Shown here: positions 37,138-46,925 of the stretch, one piece after another
Layout of the letters: every line of letters starts with the position of its first letter
Numbering within the stretch: position 1 is the stretch's first letter
From: Pezizomycotina sp. ARF18
Taxonomy: Eukaryota > Ascomycota
NCBI GenBank assembly: GCA_002224055.1
Contig: AZLU01000196.1
Span: forward strand, 1 to 64,000
Direction of reading: 5' to 3'
DNA: 64,000 nucleotides
The notes under the pieces: model-generated
Databases searched by the model: none
Told to the model about the DNA's origin: nothing
What the model saw: the letters and a program-made list of their open reading frames with translations, nothing else
Made by a program: the position numbers and the translations under genes

Positions 37138-38213
37138 CTGGACATGGCTATGGTGGTAATGAGAACGAACGTACTTCGTATGTAATATGCCTTTGCCTGC
37201 TCCCCATTCCCTAGAAATTCAAGGATCAACTGAATTCTAGTATTCAATGTTTGTTGGGCCATTCTCGATCGTCTAGCTCTAGAGAACATTCTCGATCATC
37301 AAGCTCTAGAGAACATTCTCAATCATTTAGCTCTCAATCGTCTAGCTCTACCGAACATTTCTATCATCTAGCTCTCGATCACCTAGCTCTAGAGAACATT
37401 CTCGATCGTCTAGCTTTCGATCGTCTAGCTCCGGAGAAAAAGCATATCAAGATGAACCGAGCGAGCAACAAGCCTATCTTTACAATTCCGCCTTCGAGGA
37501 ACAGATCGCCCGCAGCGTCCTTCTTAACCTGGCGATATGCGCCCCCTCGCTCCCGAGCTTGCAGAAGTACCCTGAGGACGGCTACCTGATCCTCCTCAAC
37601 GCGTTCATCAGGCTCATCGACGACGAAATGAACAGAAACCAAGCCTGCAACTGCTCGCACACCGAGAACAGCCTGAAGCACCACTGGCCCTTCGTATCCT
37701 TCGACACGTTCGACCAACCAGACGTTAAAAAACTGCTTGAGAAAGTCGGATTAACATCCGGCCAGACCAGGAAGGCCTTTTTCGACGTGACAAGCAGGTA
37801 CTACAAGGTCGATTTTAACTTTTACCGCAGCTTCAGGGAGTATGCCACCACCATCGCGTTTAACCTGCTCAAGCAGAAGACAACTGCCGAAAGCTACCGC
37901 TGCTCAAGGCGAACGCGCCGAAAGTGGAGATGGAGCTCGACAGGGATACTTTCCCGGTCCTGTGCGGTATATTCGAGCTCGTATGGAGGTGCAGCGTCGA
38001 GGAGTGGGTCAAGAGCTCCTGTCGAATTGGCCGGACGCTCATTCTCTGGAGAAAAACGTCATCGACGGGCGGTTCATATGGGATGAGCTCAGCGAGGAGC
38101 AGAGAGCGGAGAGGATCGAGGCGCTGGAGGACAGGGAGCTGGCGACTTACCAGTTCGTCGATCGTACGGACCTCATCGGTATAACCGACAAGTTCGACGA
38201 AGAGTGGGAGTAG
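37138..38213 (+). CDS. Ser-Arg-repeat protein with a conserved-looking helical domain, function unknown
   Basis: A good start context (accATGG at 37138) gives MEYSGHGYGGNENERTS, then an intron (GTATGT at about 37177 to an AG near 37241). Next comes a Ser/Arg segment made of HSRSSSSRE units encoded by a minisatellite (37260-37438). After it is a globular, mainly helical domain: YLYNSAFEEQIARSVLLNLA, YPEDGYLILLNAFIRLIDDE, then WPFVSFDTFDQPDVKKLLEK, AFFDVTSRYYKVDFNFYRSF and REYATTIAFNLLKQK (about 37460-37890). Then LDRDTFPVLCGIFELVW (about 37935-37990) leads to an acidic C-terminus, DLIGITDKFDEEWE, with TAG at 38211-38213. I do not recognise the domain. SR segments are common in splicing and RNA-binding proteins, but no RRM is visible, so no function is claimed. 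Confidence 0.6.
37260..37438 (+). repeat. coding minisatellite (27-nt unit, five copies)
   Basis: Tandem units beginning CATTCTCGATCGTCTAGCTC. Two copies are 27 nt (37260-37286, 37287-37313) and three are about 42 nt (37314-37355, 37356-37396, 37397-37438), each with an internal 15-nt duplication of the TCGATCGTCTAGCTC core. It encodes HSRSSSSRE. The fourth copy is 41 nt, one base short, which shifts the frame. Confidence 0.93.
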
Positions 38214-39010
38214 CGTGAGGAGAAATATATAAACCACAAAAAAGAATATATATCTCGAATAATAATTCTGGAGGCGTTTGGTGTGGTTTTTTTTTGGATA
38301 TAGCGTTAGATATAAAGGATACCATGCATTTTTTTTTTTGTCTTTTGTTATAGTAGATACCTCTATAGATATGGCGTTTCGGTATTTTGTTATCCAACTT
38401 TTGCGCTTTTGGTCCTGCTTTTCTTTATATCTGTTAATATGATAAGTAATTTTCTTCCTTGCAATATCCAAAGGATTTGGTAATCTTTCAAAGAGCCAAG
38501 ACGAAGATATGATCGTATCAGAAACCACAACATGCTAGATGAGCGGTTAAAGGCCACAATCATTTCTCTCCTGCTTGGGTTTGGTGATAAAACGTTAATC
38601 AAGTTATTGCAATATGTACAAAAAGCTTTCCAATTGGATACAAGTAAGTATGCGCCGTGACTGTCGAATAAAAAAAAGAAAAAAAAGTATGTATAGACGT
38701 CCTTGCCTTATCTATATGGAGGACAAAGGAAGTCAAGGAAATTTACATTCATAGTAAATCTACCGAGCAAAAAAACAAATATGTGAAAGAAAGAAAGAAA
38801 GTCTTCTTCTTAAGTCCCGCTTAGAGAAAGAAACACGAATGGGGGTTTAAGAATACCGTGACATCAAGGAGTGGGAGTGAAAAAGCGAGCTGGTAAGAGT
38901 CGAGGATGGAAACCGTATATGAGCAAGGTATCGCCTTTTCGCCGACCCTCCTGCCTCCTTTTTCTTTCTTCCCGTCCTCCTTATCCTTCTCTTCGTTCGT
39001 CTGTCTCGTA
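38214..39010. other. intergenic between convergent genes
   Basis: Short region downstream of both the SR-repeat gene and NDUFS5. T-runs lie at about 38287-38295 and 38327-38340. No gene recognised. Confidence 0.5.
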
Positions 39011-39616
39011 TCACTTTTTCGGCCCCGTTAGCCGCTCCACCTCTTCTTGGACCTTCTGCCGCAGTAGCCGAGGGGTTCGACGTTTCGTATTTCACCGCTC
39101 ACCCGATATCCTTGTCTCGCCTTCGAGTACGCGTCCGCGAGGGTTTGCTGCTTGCAAACTGTTGTGTTATAGAAAAGAAGAAATCAGTCTCTGAGCGCAT
39201 GACAATCGAGTTTTCTTGGACAGAGATGTAGTTCTGCTGTGATAGCACCAGCCCCGTTTAAAAGAGAGCAGAGCCACGTTGTTATGGAGTAAAATAGAAG
39301 AGGACCCCCCGTACCTCTTTCTTATGGTGCAGGCACTCGTAGTAGTCGTCCCGCTCGTTCATGCACTTCAACTTGCCGAGGTCGCTCTCGGCGGTCGTGT
39401 TCATGATGTAGCAGCGAGTAAGTCTTGCCAGAATGGAAAGCAGCGGGAAACACCTGTGTAATTAATTGTAATTAGCGTCAGTATTCAACAGGCAGTCTTA
39501 TTCACGGCTCTACTACTTGATATCTACTCGAAGGTGAACGGGAGGGGAAGAGGGTTTTTCGAATATCGTCAACGAGTATAACCGTAACCGCCGTTGATAC
39601 CGTATCCGGAGGCCAT
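39011..39616 (-). CDS. NDUFS5: NADH:ubiquinone oxidoreductase subunit NDUFS5 (complex I 15-kDa-type, CX9C protein)
   Basis: Small accessory subunit on the intermembrane-space side of complex I, imported through the Mia40 disulphide relay. The minus strand gives MASGYGINGGYGYTR from ATG 39616, close to the fungal N-terminus MASGYG. An intron (about 39454-39570) leads to VSRCFPFWQDLLA, CYIMNTTAESDLGKLK and CMNERDDYYECLHHKKE, which holds a clear CX9C pair in CMNERDDYYEC. A second intron (about 39166-39312) is followed by KQQTLADAYSKARQG and a charged tail ending QKVQEEVERLTGPKK with TGA at 39011-39013. One missing base near 39412 separates LLA from CYIMNTT. The end of the C-terminus is less certain than the CX9C core. 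Confidence 0.84.
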
Positions 39617-40419
39617 GTCTTCACTTCTGATCAACCAGAGAGCCTTGGGTCTAATGAGGAATTGAGGCGTGGGAAGAGGGTAAACTGATGGATCACCGCA
39701 GAAAGGAAGAAGAAAGGAAAGAAAAAGAAAGAAAGAAAGAAAGAAAGAAAGCAGAGGAGAGCCTCTTCACATAAAGGGCTGTGGTTTCTCGATATCGGCA
39801 CTGAGAGAGAAACCTGGGGGAGAGAGAAGTGAGAGCGAGAGAATAACGGATCACAAGCAATAGCGGTGTGATTTTTGGAGGGGAATGGGGGAAATGGGGG
39901 AAATGGGGGAGGATTGATTACTTTTGCACGGGGTTGGTTAGTTACCTAGTTACTTTTAATGGTTAGAATCCGTCGTGGAAGGAATTTAAAGGTTTTTTTT
40001 CTTGGTGCTCAAATGTACCGCCGAATCATAAGCAGGCGGCAAGGAATAAGATAACCCCCCGAAAGAATAGTGATAGGTGGGCGTAACAAACCCACAGAAA
40101 GCAGTGATACTAAACTAACTACTCGTAACCGAACAAAGCCAGAAATTACTTAAGGATTCAAATTATCTTGCAATAAGGAAATGGTCACAGTAAGTAAGCA
40201 AGTATGATAATAACGTTGGATACGTAATAATAGTTTAAAGGAATCGGCTATATATATATATAGATATATTCTAGTATAAATATATCTTATATGGTAATAT
40301 ACATAGGACCATCCATACTCCATACTAGTATTTACAAGATATTCTGGCGTGTGTATATAATATTATATATATTATTATATCATGGATATTTATAATGCAA
40401 AATGAACGGTAGAGAAAAG

Positions 40420-40458
<39 letters not shown>

Positions 40459-40470
40459 AAGATCAAAATG
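39617..40470. other. intergenic, NDUFS5 upstream region
   Basis: Contains (GAAA)n at 39720-39750, three GGGGAAAT units at about 39888-39912, a TA-rich stretch at about 40248-40270 and a 31-base A-run at 40426-40456. No gene recognised. Confidence 0.6.
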
Positions 40471-40690
40471 GTATAACTTATCGACATTAGGAAATTTCGT
40501 ATAGTAGTATACGTTATCCACTTCCGAAAATAAGCCAAACTTATCAAGATACTCTGCTAGCCGCCTGTATTCCTTCAAGAGATTGGGGATCTCTCCGATT
40601 TTGAGGTCTTCCGGATCCACCGTTAGAAATCTCGGGTCTGGAGGAGCAATTCGCGGAAGGGGGAGGAACTCGATCCATCAGTCACTAAAC
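40471..40690 (-). CDS. short conserved-looking segment, possibly the C-terminal exon of the VPS9-domain gene
   Basis: The minus strand reads FLPLPRIAPPDPRFLTVDPE then DLKIGEIPNLLKEYRRLAEY and LDKFGLF. The alternation and codon pattern look like real coding sequence: an amphipathic helix with LLKEYRRLAEYL. The preceding VPS9-domain gene ends near 41222 at either a TAA or an overlapping GTAAGC donor, so an intron leading to this exon is possible. It could equally be a small separate gene. Its 3' end runs into a 31-base A-run and cannot be set. Confidence 0.4.
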
Positions 40691-41221
40691 GTTCGCGAGG
40701 TCGGGAAATGTCTGGATAAATAGGATAAGATGAGTGTGTTAGCGCTGAGTACTTTAAATTGGTTTAAATCCAACCTGGATATTATTATTTGCTCATTAGA
40801 TAGTCGAGAAAATAGGGCAATAAGCTAGTCCTACATTTAAGAGATCTATGGGTGGCGCCGCTGCGAATGGGCTTCCAAATCATTCACCGATACGGGTTGC
40901 GGCTGCGGCTGGACTGAGATCGAAAAATGGACCACGATCACATTCATATTACTAGCTAGTCTTCCGAGGTGGTGCCACTACATCAGGAGTTTCGTTAGTT
41001 TTTTGACCCAAGAGAAATACTGATTCACTAAGAGTAATTACTCATGGCTTAAATTGACTTACATATTCCTCACGCTTCCGCAGCTACGTTTACAGGCGTC
41101 GCGATTGAGCCTCTATCCATTAAGGGTTGGCAACCTGTAATTTGTCATGATCTCCAAGCTTTGGTGAAGGTTTAACTACCGGTTAGCGCTACTGCTTGCA
41201 CTACCTTTGCTTCGAATACTG

Positions 41222-43254
41222 TCAGAGCTGCTTACTCGCTGCATGGCAGTTTCCGAGCAATCCAAAGGGCAGCGTAACGAGTTCCCAAGCTTGTTGCCTG
41301 CCCGCTCTCAGCGGCGGCCGGTGGTGCCAGTGGTCCGCTAGAAGTTGAATTGTCATTAACTGGTCCTCGCAGGCGTACCGACAAGTTTGCGGCATCATCG
41401 AGCGTCCGGGGGACCTCTGTTTGCGATCCGACATTTTGCCCAATAGGAATTTATAGACGACTCGAGGTCAGGCCGATAGTTTTATCGACTGGTCGGCGGT
41501 GTTTACAGCGACGAAGCGGCAGAGGTGGCGAATTCCACCGGAGCGAGGAAAGAGTGCGACGAGAAGGTGTAGGTGGTGGAGGTGTTTGCGCGAGCTTTGC
41601 GGATGCAGGCTTCGGGCTAGTAGATGGACTGACGGCCTCCAGTTCCATCAAGAGATCTATGATTCCGGACTCCGGCCGCGCTCTTCCCTCGCGGTGTGTC
41701 GGTTCTCATTTTTTGTAGAAGGGTATATTTTATTAACACCTAGCTCATCGTCGACATTTCCTTGCCTTAGAAGGCTGTCTAGGTCTACAGTTTCGAGAAA
41801 GGCAATAGCGGCCTCAAAGTTTGTCAGGCAGTATGCAGTTTCTCCATCAACGGCTTTGGGCGCGGAATCGTTGTATGAAAGCAAATTTGATATCGGGTTG
41901 ATCTCCGGAGGAGATATCATTATTGAGTAAATTAATGCTGGCAATATTTGATCCGCTGACATCGAACGGGCCTCCGGGTTGCCTTTTTTGCTCGAAAGAC
42001 AGTCTGCACAGAAAAGAGATTCACACAAATATTAGAATAACGAAGTTCAGATAAATCGGTGAAAGAATGCTGATAGTAAATAGATGTGCATCTCTTAAAG
42101 ATTTCTTCCGTTAATCTTATTTCCAATCTTTATGAGTTCGTGAGAGAAGGGACTACCGTACCGACAATCAATTATGAGCCTTCTTCAGCTCCAAAATTTT
42201 GCCACGGGGAAAGTGAACAGCGTCCATAAGCTCGAGAGCTACCTCATACAAAAATCCTATTAGTGATATTGTCGATGCCTAGCGCCTTTATCAAGGCAGA
42301 TACGAAAGAGCTAATAGGATTTGGGGTGGTGATGGAGATACCTTCTGTCACTGGTGCGAGATCTTCATGATCTAACAGCTTATCAATCCGAACTCTTCAG
42401 CCCAACCCCGACGACGCTAAGTGCCATGGTTTTGCTCTTCAAGCTCAAGTCTCGAGCTTCATCGTCGGCGCTTTGTGTCTCCAGATCTTTTCGTACAATC
42501 TCTGAGTAATAGACTCCTCGATACATTCTTCGAAAGCCTTTGCCTTTAACTCTACTAGTTTACGTTGGCTCTTTTTCTGACTCATTTCGCTAATCGATAT
42601 CATCTGTTGTTCCTTTGCCCTGGCCCTAACTGAGTCTCTAGGTGCGTAGGTATTCGAAGCAACTTGAAGGCTACTGAAGATGCCTTGAGGTAGAAATCTT
42701 GAAAGAGAGATGATAGATTGTCCACAGATACAGGTGCGGTATATGTCTTCTTGGATAGCGAGTCGATGAACCTAAAAAAAGCAAAAGGCAAGATCTCAGT
42801 ATCCCACAATGACGAAATCAGAGAAAGGTTATTCGCTCTTCCGGTCTGCGAGGAGAAGAATAGCGGCAAGGGTTGTAATAATCATTTTTTTACCAACCTG
42901 TCAATAAGCTCAACGAGCTCAACGGCAAATTCGCGGGAGTTACTTCGTGCTCTTCGCCGTGCGGTTCTGGGGTTCCTCTTCTTGAGTTCCGTCATTGCCG
43001 TCGGATGTAGCAATTTGAGAGTTATCTTTCTCGATTGGCAGCGGAGCATCCTCGTCGAGCTGCAGTGGATGTACCTCCAATGATGTATTCGCAGCCGTCA
43101 GCACCTCCACACCTGTCCTAAGAGGTTGAGTCGCTGCAGCGTCTTCTAATCTCGAAAACGACCGTGATATATGAGGTTTCTGCGGCGGCGGAGGGGGAGA
43201 CGAGGTAGATGCAGGCGCAGGTGAGGACTCGACCCCATTGCTGCCAGGATCCAT
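41222..43254 (-). CDS. VPS9-domain protein, Rab5-type guanine nucleotide exchange factor
   Basis: VPS9 domains load GTP on Rab5/Vps21-class GTPases in endosomal traffic. Start at ATG 43254, MDPGSNGVESSPAPAST, followed by a Ser/Pro-rich disordered leader. Then FAVELVELID, an intron, and FIDSLSKKTYTAPVSVDNLS with SLFQDFYLKASSVAFKLL (about 42660-42775), then KAFEECIEESITQRLYEKIW (about 42480-42545). Further on come ALIKALGIDNITNRIFVEVA (about 42235-42290) and the diagnostic VPS9 core SADQILPALIYSIMISPPEI with AYCLTNFEAAIAFLETVDLD (about 41775-41965). The Pro/Ser-rich tail has SPKPASAKLAQTPPPPTPS. No CUE domain is visible, which is closer to yeast Muk1 than Vps9; that is inference. It is head-to-head with ATG15. 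Confidence 0.85.
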
Positions 43255-44379
43255 TTCACTGTAATGTCCGCAAGCGCGCACAAGGCTGACCACTATATCG
43301 GTACCAGGTATATGTCGTTTTTTTTTTTTTTTTTTGATTTGAGATTTGTGGACCCTTTTGCTTTTGGCTCCTAAAGAGAATTCCAAACAGCAGAAACCTT
43401 GACTCCTTGTACTCTCTTTTCTCTCTCTTCCGTTTCTAGCGATATTAGCTTTTCAGTACACGTTTCTTGATCAATGAATGCGTAAAGAGATATATATATA
43501 CTCGAGAGAGGGGTGTGTGTGTGCGTGAGTAGTGTGTGAGTCGTGCATATGCTATACCATGCTTAAACCAAGCAAGCAAGGCCGGGGGTAAATCTGAGAG
43601 AGAGAGAGAGAGAGAGAGAGAGTCTCCCTTTGATAACTCTCGCTTCTCCATACTTCGCTCACATGTCCCAATATCTTGGCATTAGAACTATTATAGGGCA
43701 GAGCGGAGGTAATTAATGGAACTTCCGATTATCTACGATTTTACGATAATAAATAGACCAAGGGAGTCAGCTGGGCAATCCGTGACGATTTCTTGAATTA
43801 TTTAATTCATTTATTCTTCTTTATACATCTACTTAAGTATTTCCCAAGAACCTATCTCTTTATTTCCCTACTTCATCTAATATATATCTGCATCTAAAGG
43901 GCTTGGCTATCTTTCTTTCCTCCTTTGCCAGCATCCTTTTTACTTATCCTGTGCGTAAGGCGATAGATAGTCAGGCAAAGTTCGGAGGCATACGAATCCC
44001 CTTCTCGCTGTTCCTCCTCCGTCATCCTCCGTTTTTGTTGAGGTGGACCCTTAGTTATAAAAAAAAAAACACACGCACACACACGAAGTCGACCGGCCAC
44101 TAAAAAGGGGGCCGCCCGAAATCCATCAAAAGTGAAACGATCCATTCTGTCAGGAATCTCTAAAATTTATCGCCATCGATACTCTCTCGCCTTCCACTTG
44201 TCGACACCTCCGTGAACAACCTTATCTCCCTCTCCCTCTCCTTCTCAACAGTATAGGAAAGTCTGTATATCGCGACGGTGTAGGGAGGAGGAGAGGTTTA
44301 TCTCCCTTTTTTTTTTTTTTTTTTTTTTGACGTTCGATGCCCACGGATACCCTCCTGGACTGAAGTTTGAAACTACACC
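43255..44379. promoter_or_regulatory. divergent promoter region between the VPS9-domain gene and ATG15
   Basis: About 1.1 kb shared upstream region. Holds a T-run at about 43319-43335, a GA microsatellite at 43596-43622, the palindrome TACTTAAGTA at 43830-43839, and a pyrimidine-rich tract ending in a 22-base T-run (44225-44328) directly before ATG15. Such CT-rich leaders are common before fungal transcription starts. Confidence 0.55.
43596..43622. repeat. (GA)n microsatellite
   Basis: About 13 perfect GA dinucleotides inside the VPS9-domain/ATG15 divergent promoter. Confidence 0.95.
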
Positions 44380-46196
44380 ATGGCAACCCTGTTATCGAAT
44401 CTATTACTGCACGTGTTTGTCCTCCTGGTCGTCTACGCGACCAGTGGCTTCTCGCAAGCCGGTGGCGGAGATCCTCAACAGCAACCTTTACTGCCACCCT
44501 TCCGCTCATCCCTCCTTCGTCACCCGTAGGTACACCGAACGCACGTAACACCTTTAGGCTGCGGCACATCTTCCACCATGGCATGTACCAGAACCCGAGC
44601 CTTTTGCGGCGCCTCGACGTCGACCCGTCCCAAACCCTTTGGCAGGCTTCCGAGGAAGGACCACTGCTTCCATTTCCTGCTTACCAGGCGAAATCCCGCC
44701 AACAGATGATGCATCGGTTGAAGGATCGTAGCAGAGACACTATCGAAAGCTATTTGCTGGCCAGACGGCTCAGAGGCAGTTCGTATTCGGAGTACGACTA
44801 CCTAGCGTGGAGCACTGACGAGGTCACTGCTCCGATATCACGGATAAGGAGACTGTCCTCAACCTAGCGAAAATGTGCCAGGATGCGTACGTCCAGATAC
44901 CGAACACGGAAGACTGGCAGGAGGTCGGGAAACCTTGGAACTCGTCGGCGGATTTTGGGTGGGAAAACGATGGCCTCAGGGACACGTGTTTATAGACGAT
45001 GCGAATAGCACCATTATTATAGGACTCAAGGGAACATCGCCTGCTGTTTTCGACGGTGCCGAGACTACCACAAACGACAAAGTCAACGATAATCTCCTAT
45101 TCTCCTGCTGCTGCGCCCGCGTATCGGCGCTATGGAAGACCGTATGTGACTGTTACACGAACACGTATTCTTGCAGCCACCCTTGTCTGAGCGACGCTAT
45201 TATGGAGGAGAACCGATATTACCGCTCCGCTCTGAATTTGTATTACAATGTGACTGCTATGTATCCCAAGATGGACGTTTGGATTACGGGCCACTCCCTA
45301 GGAGGCGCCGTTTCGTCTTTGTTAGGAATGACGTTTAACCTGCCGGTTGTTACGTTCGAGGCACCTGCTGAGGGTTTGGCAGCTACCCGTATCGGACTTC
45401 CGAATCCTCCTAAAGATCCGAACTCGAAGGGATTAAGTGGGACCTACCATTTCGGACACAACGCGGATCCCATCTTCATGGGAGTTTGTAATGGTGCAAC
45501 TTCGCTTTGCTCACTCGGCGGGTACGCTATGGAGACGAAATGCCACGCCGGCAACGTTTGCCTTTACGATGTCGTGAACGACTTTGGCTGGCGCGTGGGG
45601 CTGAGTTATCACAAGATCAAGCTGGTTATCGATGACGTTCTGCTCAAGTACGAGGATGTTCCTGAGTGTGTCCCGAAGACGAGGAATGTATCGACTGTTT
45701 CAACTGGAAGTTCCATTCCGGGTTGTATCCAGTACTACATCTTCAAGCGGCGCAACAACTACGACAACGTCCAGCAGTACCACCTCGACGTGTAAACATC
45801 CGGGATGGTGGGGCTGCCTCGACGAAACGACCACTGGTGATGCAACATCGACTACAACAACAACTACTACGACAACGAGCACTACAGGTATGTCGAAATT
45901 ATCGTTTTCTTAGCTTGTCTTTCAATAGTAACTGCTAACAAGCATCGCAAATTAGTCACTTGCACGAAATACGGTTGGTTTGGAAATTGCTTGGATCCCA
46001 TTACTACAACGACCACAACGGCGACGACGACGACGACGACGAGCACGACGAGCAAAGATACACCACTCCCTACTCCAACGACTTCATGCGAAACTCCGGG
46101 ATACTTTGGGGATGTTACGATGACCCAAGCCAGCCACCCCCGTCTGTTACAACTACAACGCTGCCGGCGGCTATCACGCCTTCCCCGCAGTTATAA
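44380..46196 (+). CDS. ATG15: autophagy lipase Atg15
   Basis: Vacuolar phospholipase that breaks down autophagic and multivesicular bodies. Start ATG 44380 (accATGG) gives [20 protein letters not shown], a type II signal anchor. Then [10 protein letters not shown] (about 44550-44580), [35 protein letters not shown], and the lipase core with ITGHSLGG (GxSxG nucleophile, about 45283-45306). The family blocks [23 protein letters not shown] and [19 protein letters not shown] follow (about 45343-45580), then ECIDCFNW (about 45685-45710). The tail is Thr/Ser-rich with three Cys modules: [11 protein letters not shown] (about 45788-45820), an intron (about 45888-45955), [13 protein letters not shown] (about 45960-46000), and CETPGYFG with CYDDP (about 46088-46130). 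TAA at 46194-46196. Frame breaks occur near 44530, 44850, 45670 and 46110. Confidence 0.95.
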
Positions 46197-46925
46197 ATGG
46201 GCGGATAAGAGGATATCCCTCCACCGGAAGAGCCAGATGATACCAGACAATCTTTTCTTTTGAAAAATTTCTTACACAGTCACCATACCCAAGCAGAGAA
46301 ATGCGTTGCTTTATTTTTCCTTCTTTTTTTTTGATCCTAGAATTTTGGCGTCCATACTTGTTTGTACCCTAAATGTTTTTTTTTTTTTTTTTTTTTTCGC
46401 TCATCCATTGCACATCTAAGTTTGATTTTTTCTTTATACCAAAGGCGTATAGGTATTGAGTTGTTGTACTAAGACGATGTCGTAGAGTTTTTTTTTTTTA
46501 ACTAAAAAACCGCCTCAACGGCTTTGGTTTAACTATACCCTTTCACTCTTTTCCAGACTGGAAACCTACGCATCTGAATTCACGTTACATAGACTAGGTA
46601 GGGACGCGACTACTATCCTATACTGTTCCATGCCGTCGTTATCTACCAATACTTTCGTTTTCTAGATATCTTTGCATTTATTACCACTTCATCCCAGTTC
46701 ATAACACGCGATATCGTCTTAGAAGATCCCTTCTATGATCATGGCATTTCAACACAAAAAAACTATGTACAATGTTAGGCAGCGAAAACACGGAATCGAA
46801 ATCAAACTGCTATGCACATTACATTAAACATAAACCAAAAAAAGTGAGAAGCGAACAAGCTACGTGAACACCTACAACCTATCGCCAAGCGTTGGCTTGC
46901 TATCCGCGGCAGTATGAGCACCATT
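46197..46925. other. intergenic between convergent ATG15 and POL1
   Basis: Shared 3' region. T-runs at about 46376-46397 and 46489-46499. No gene recognised. Confidence 0.6.
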
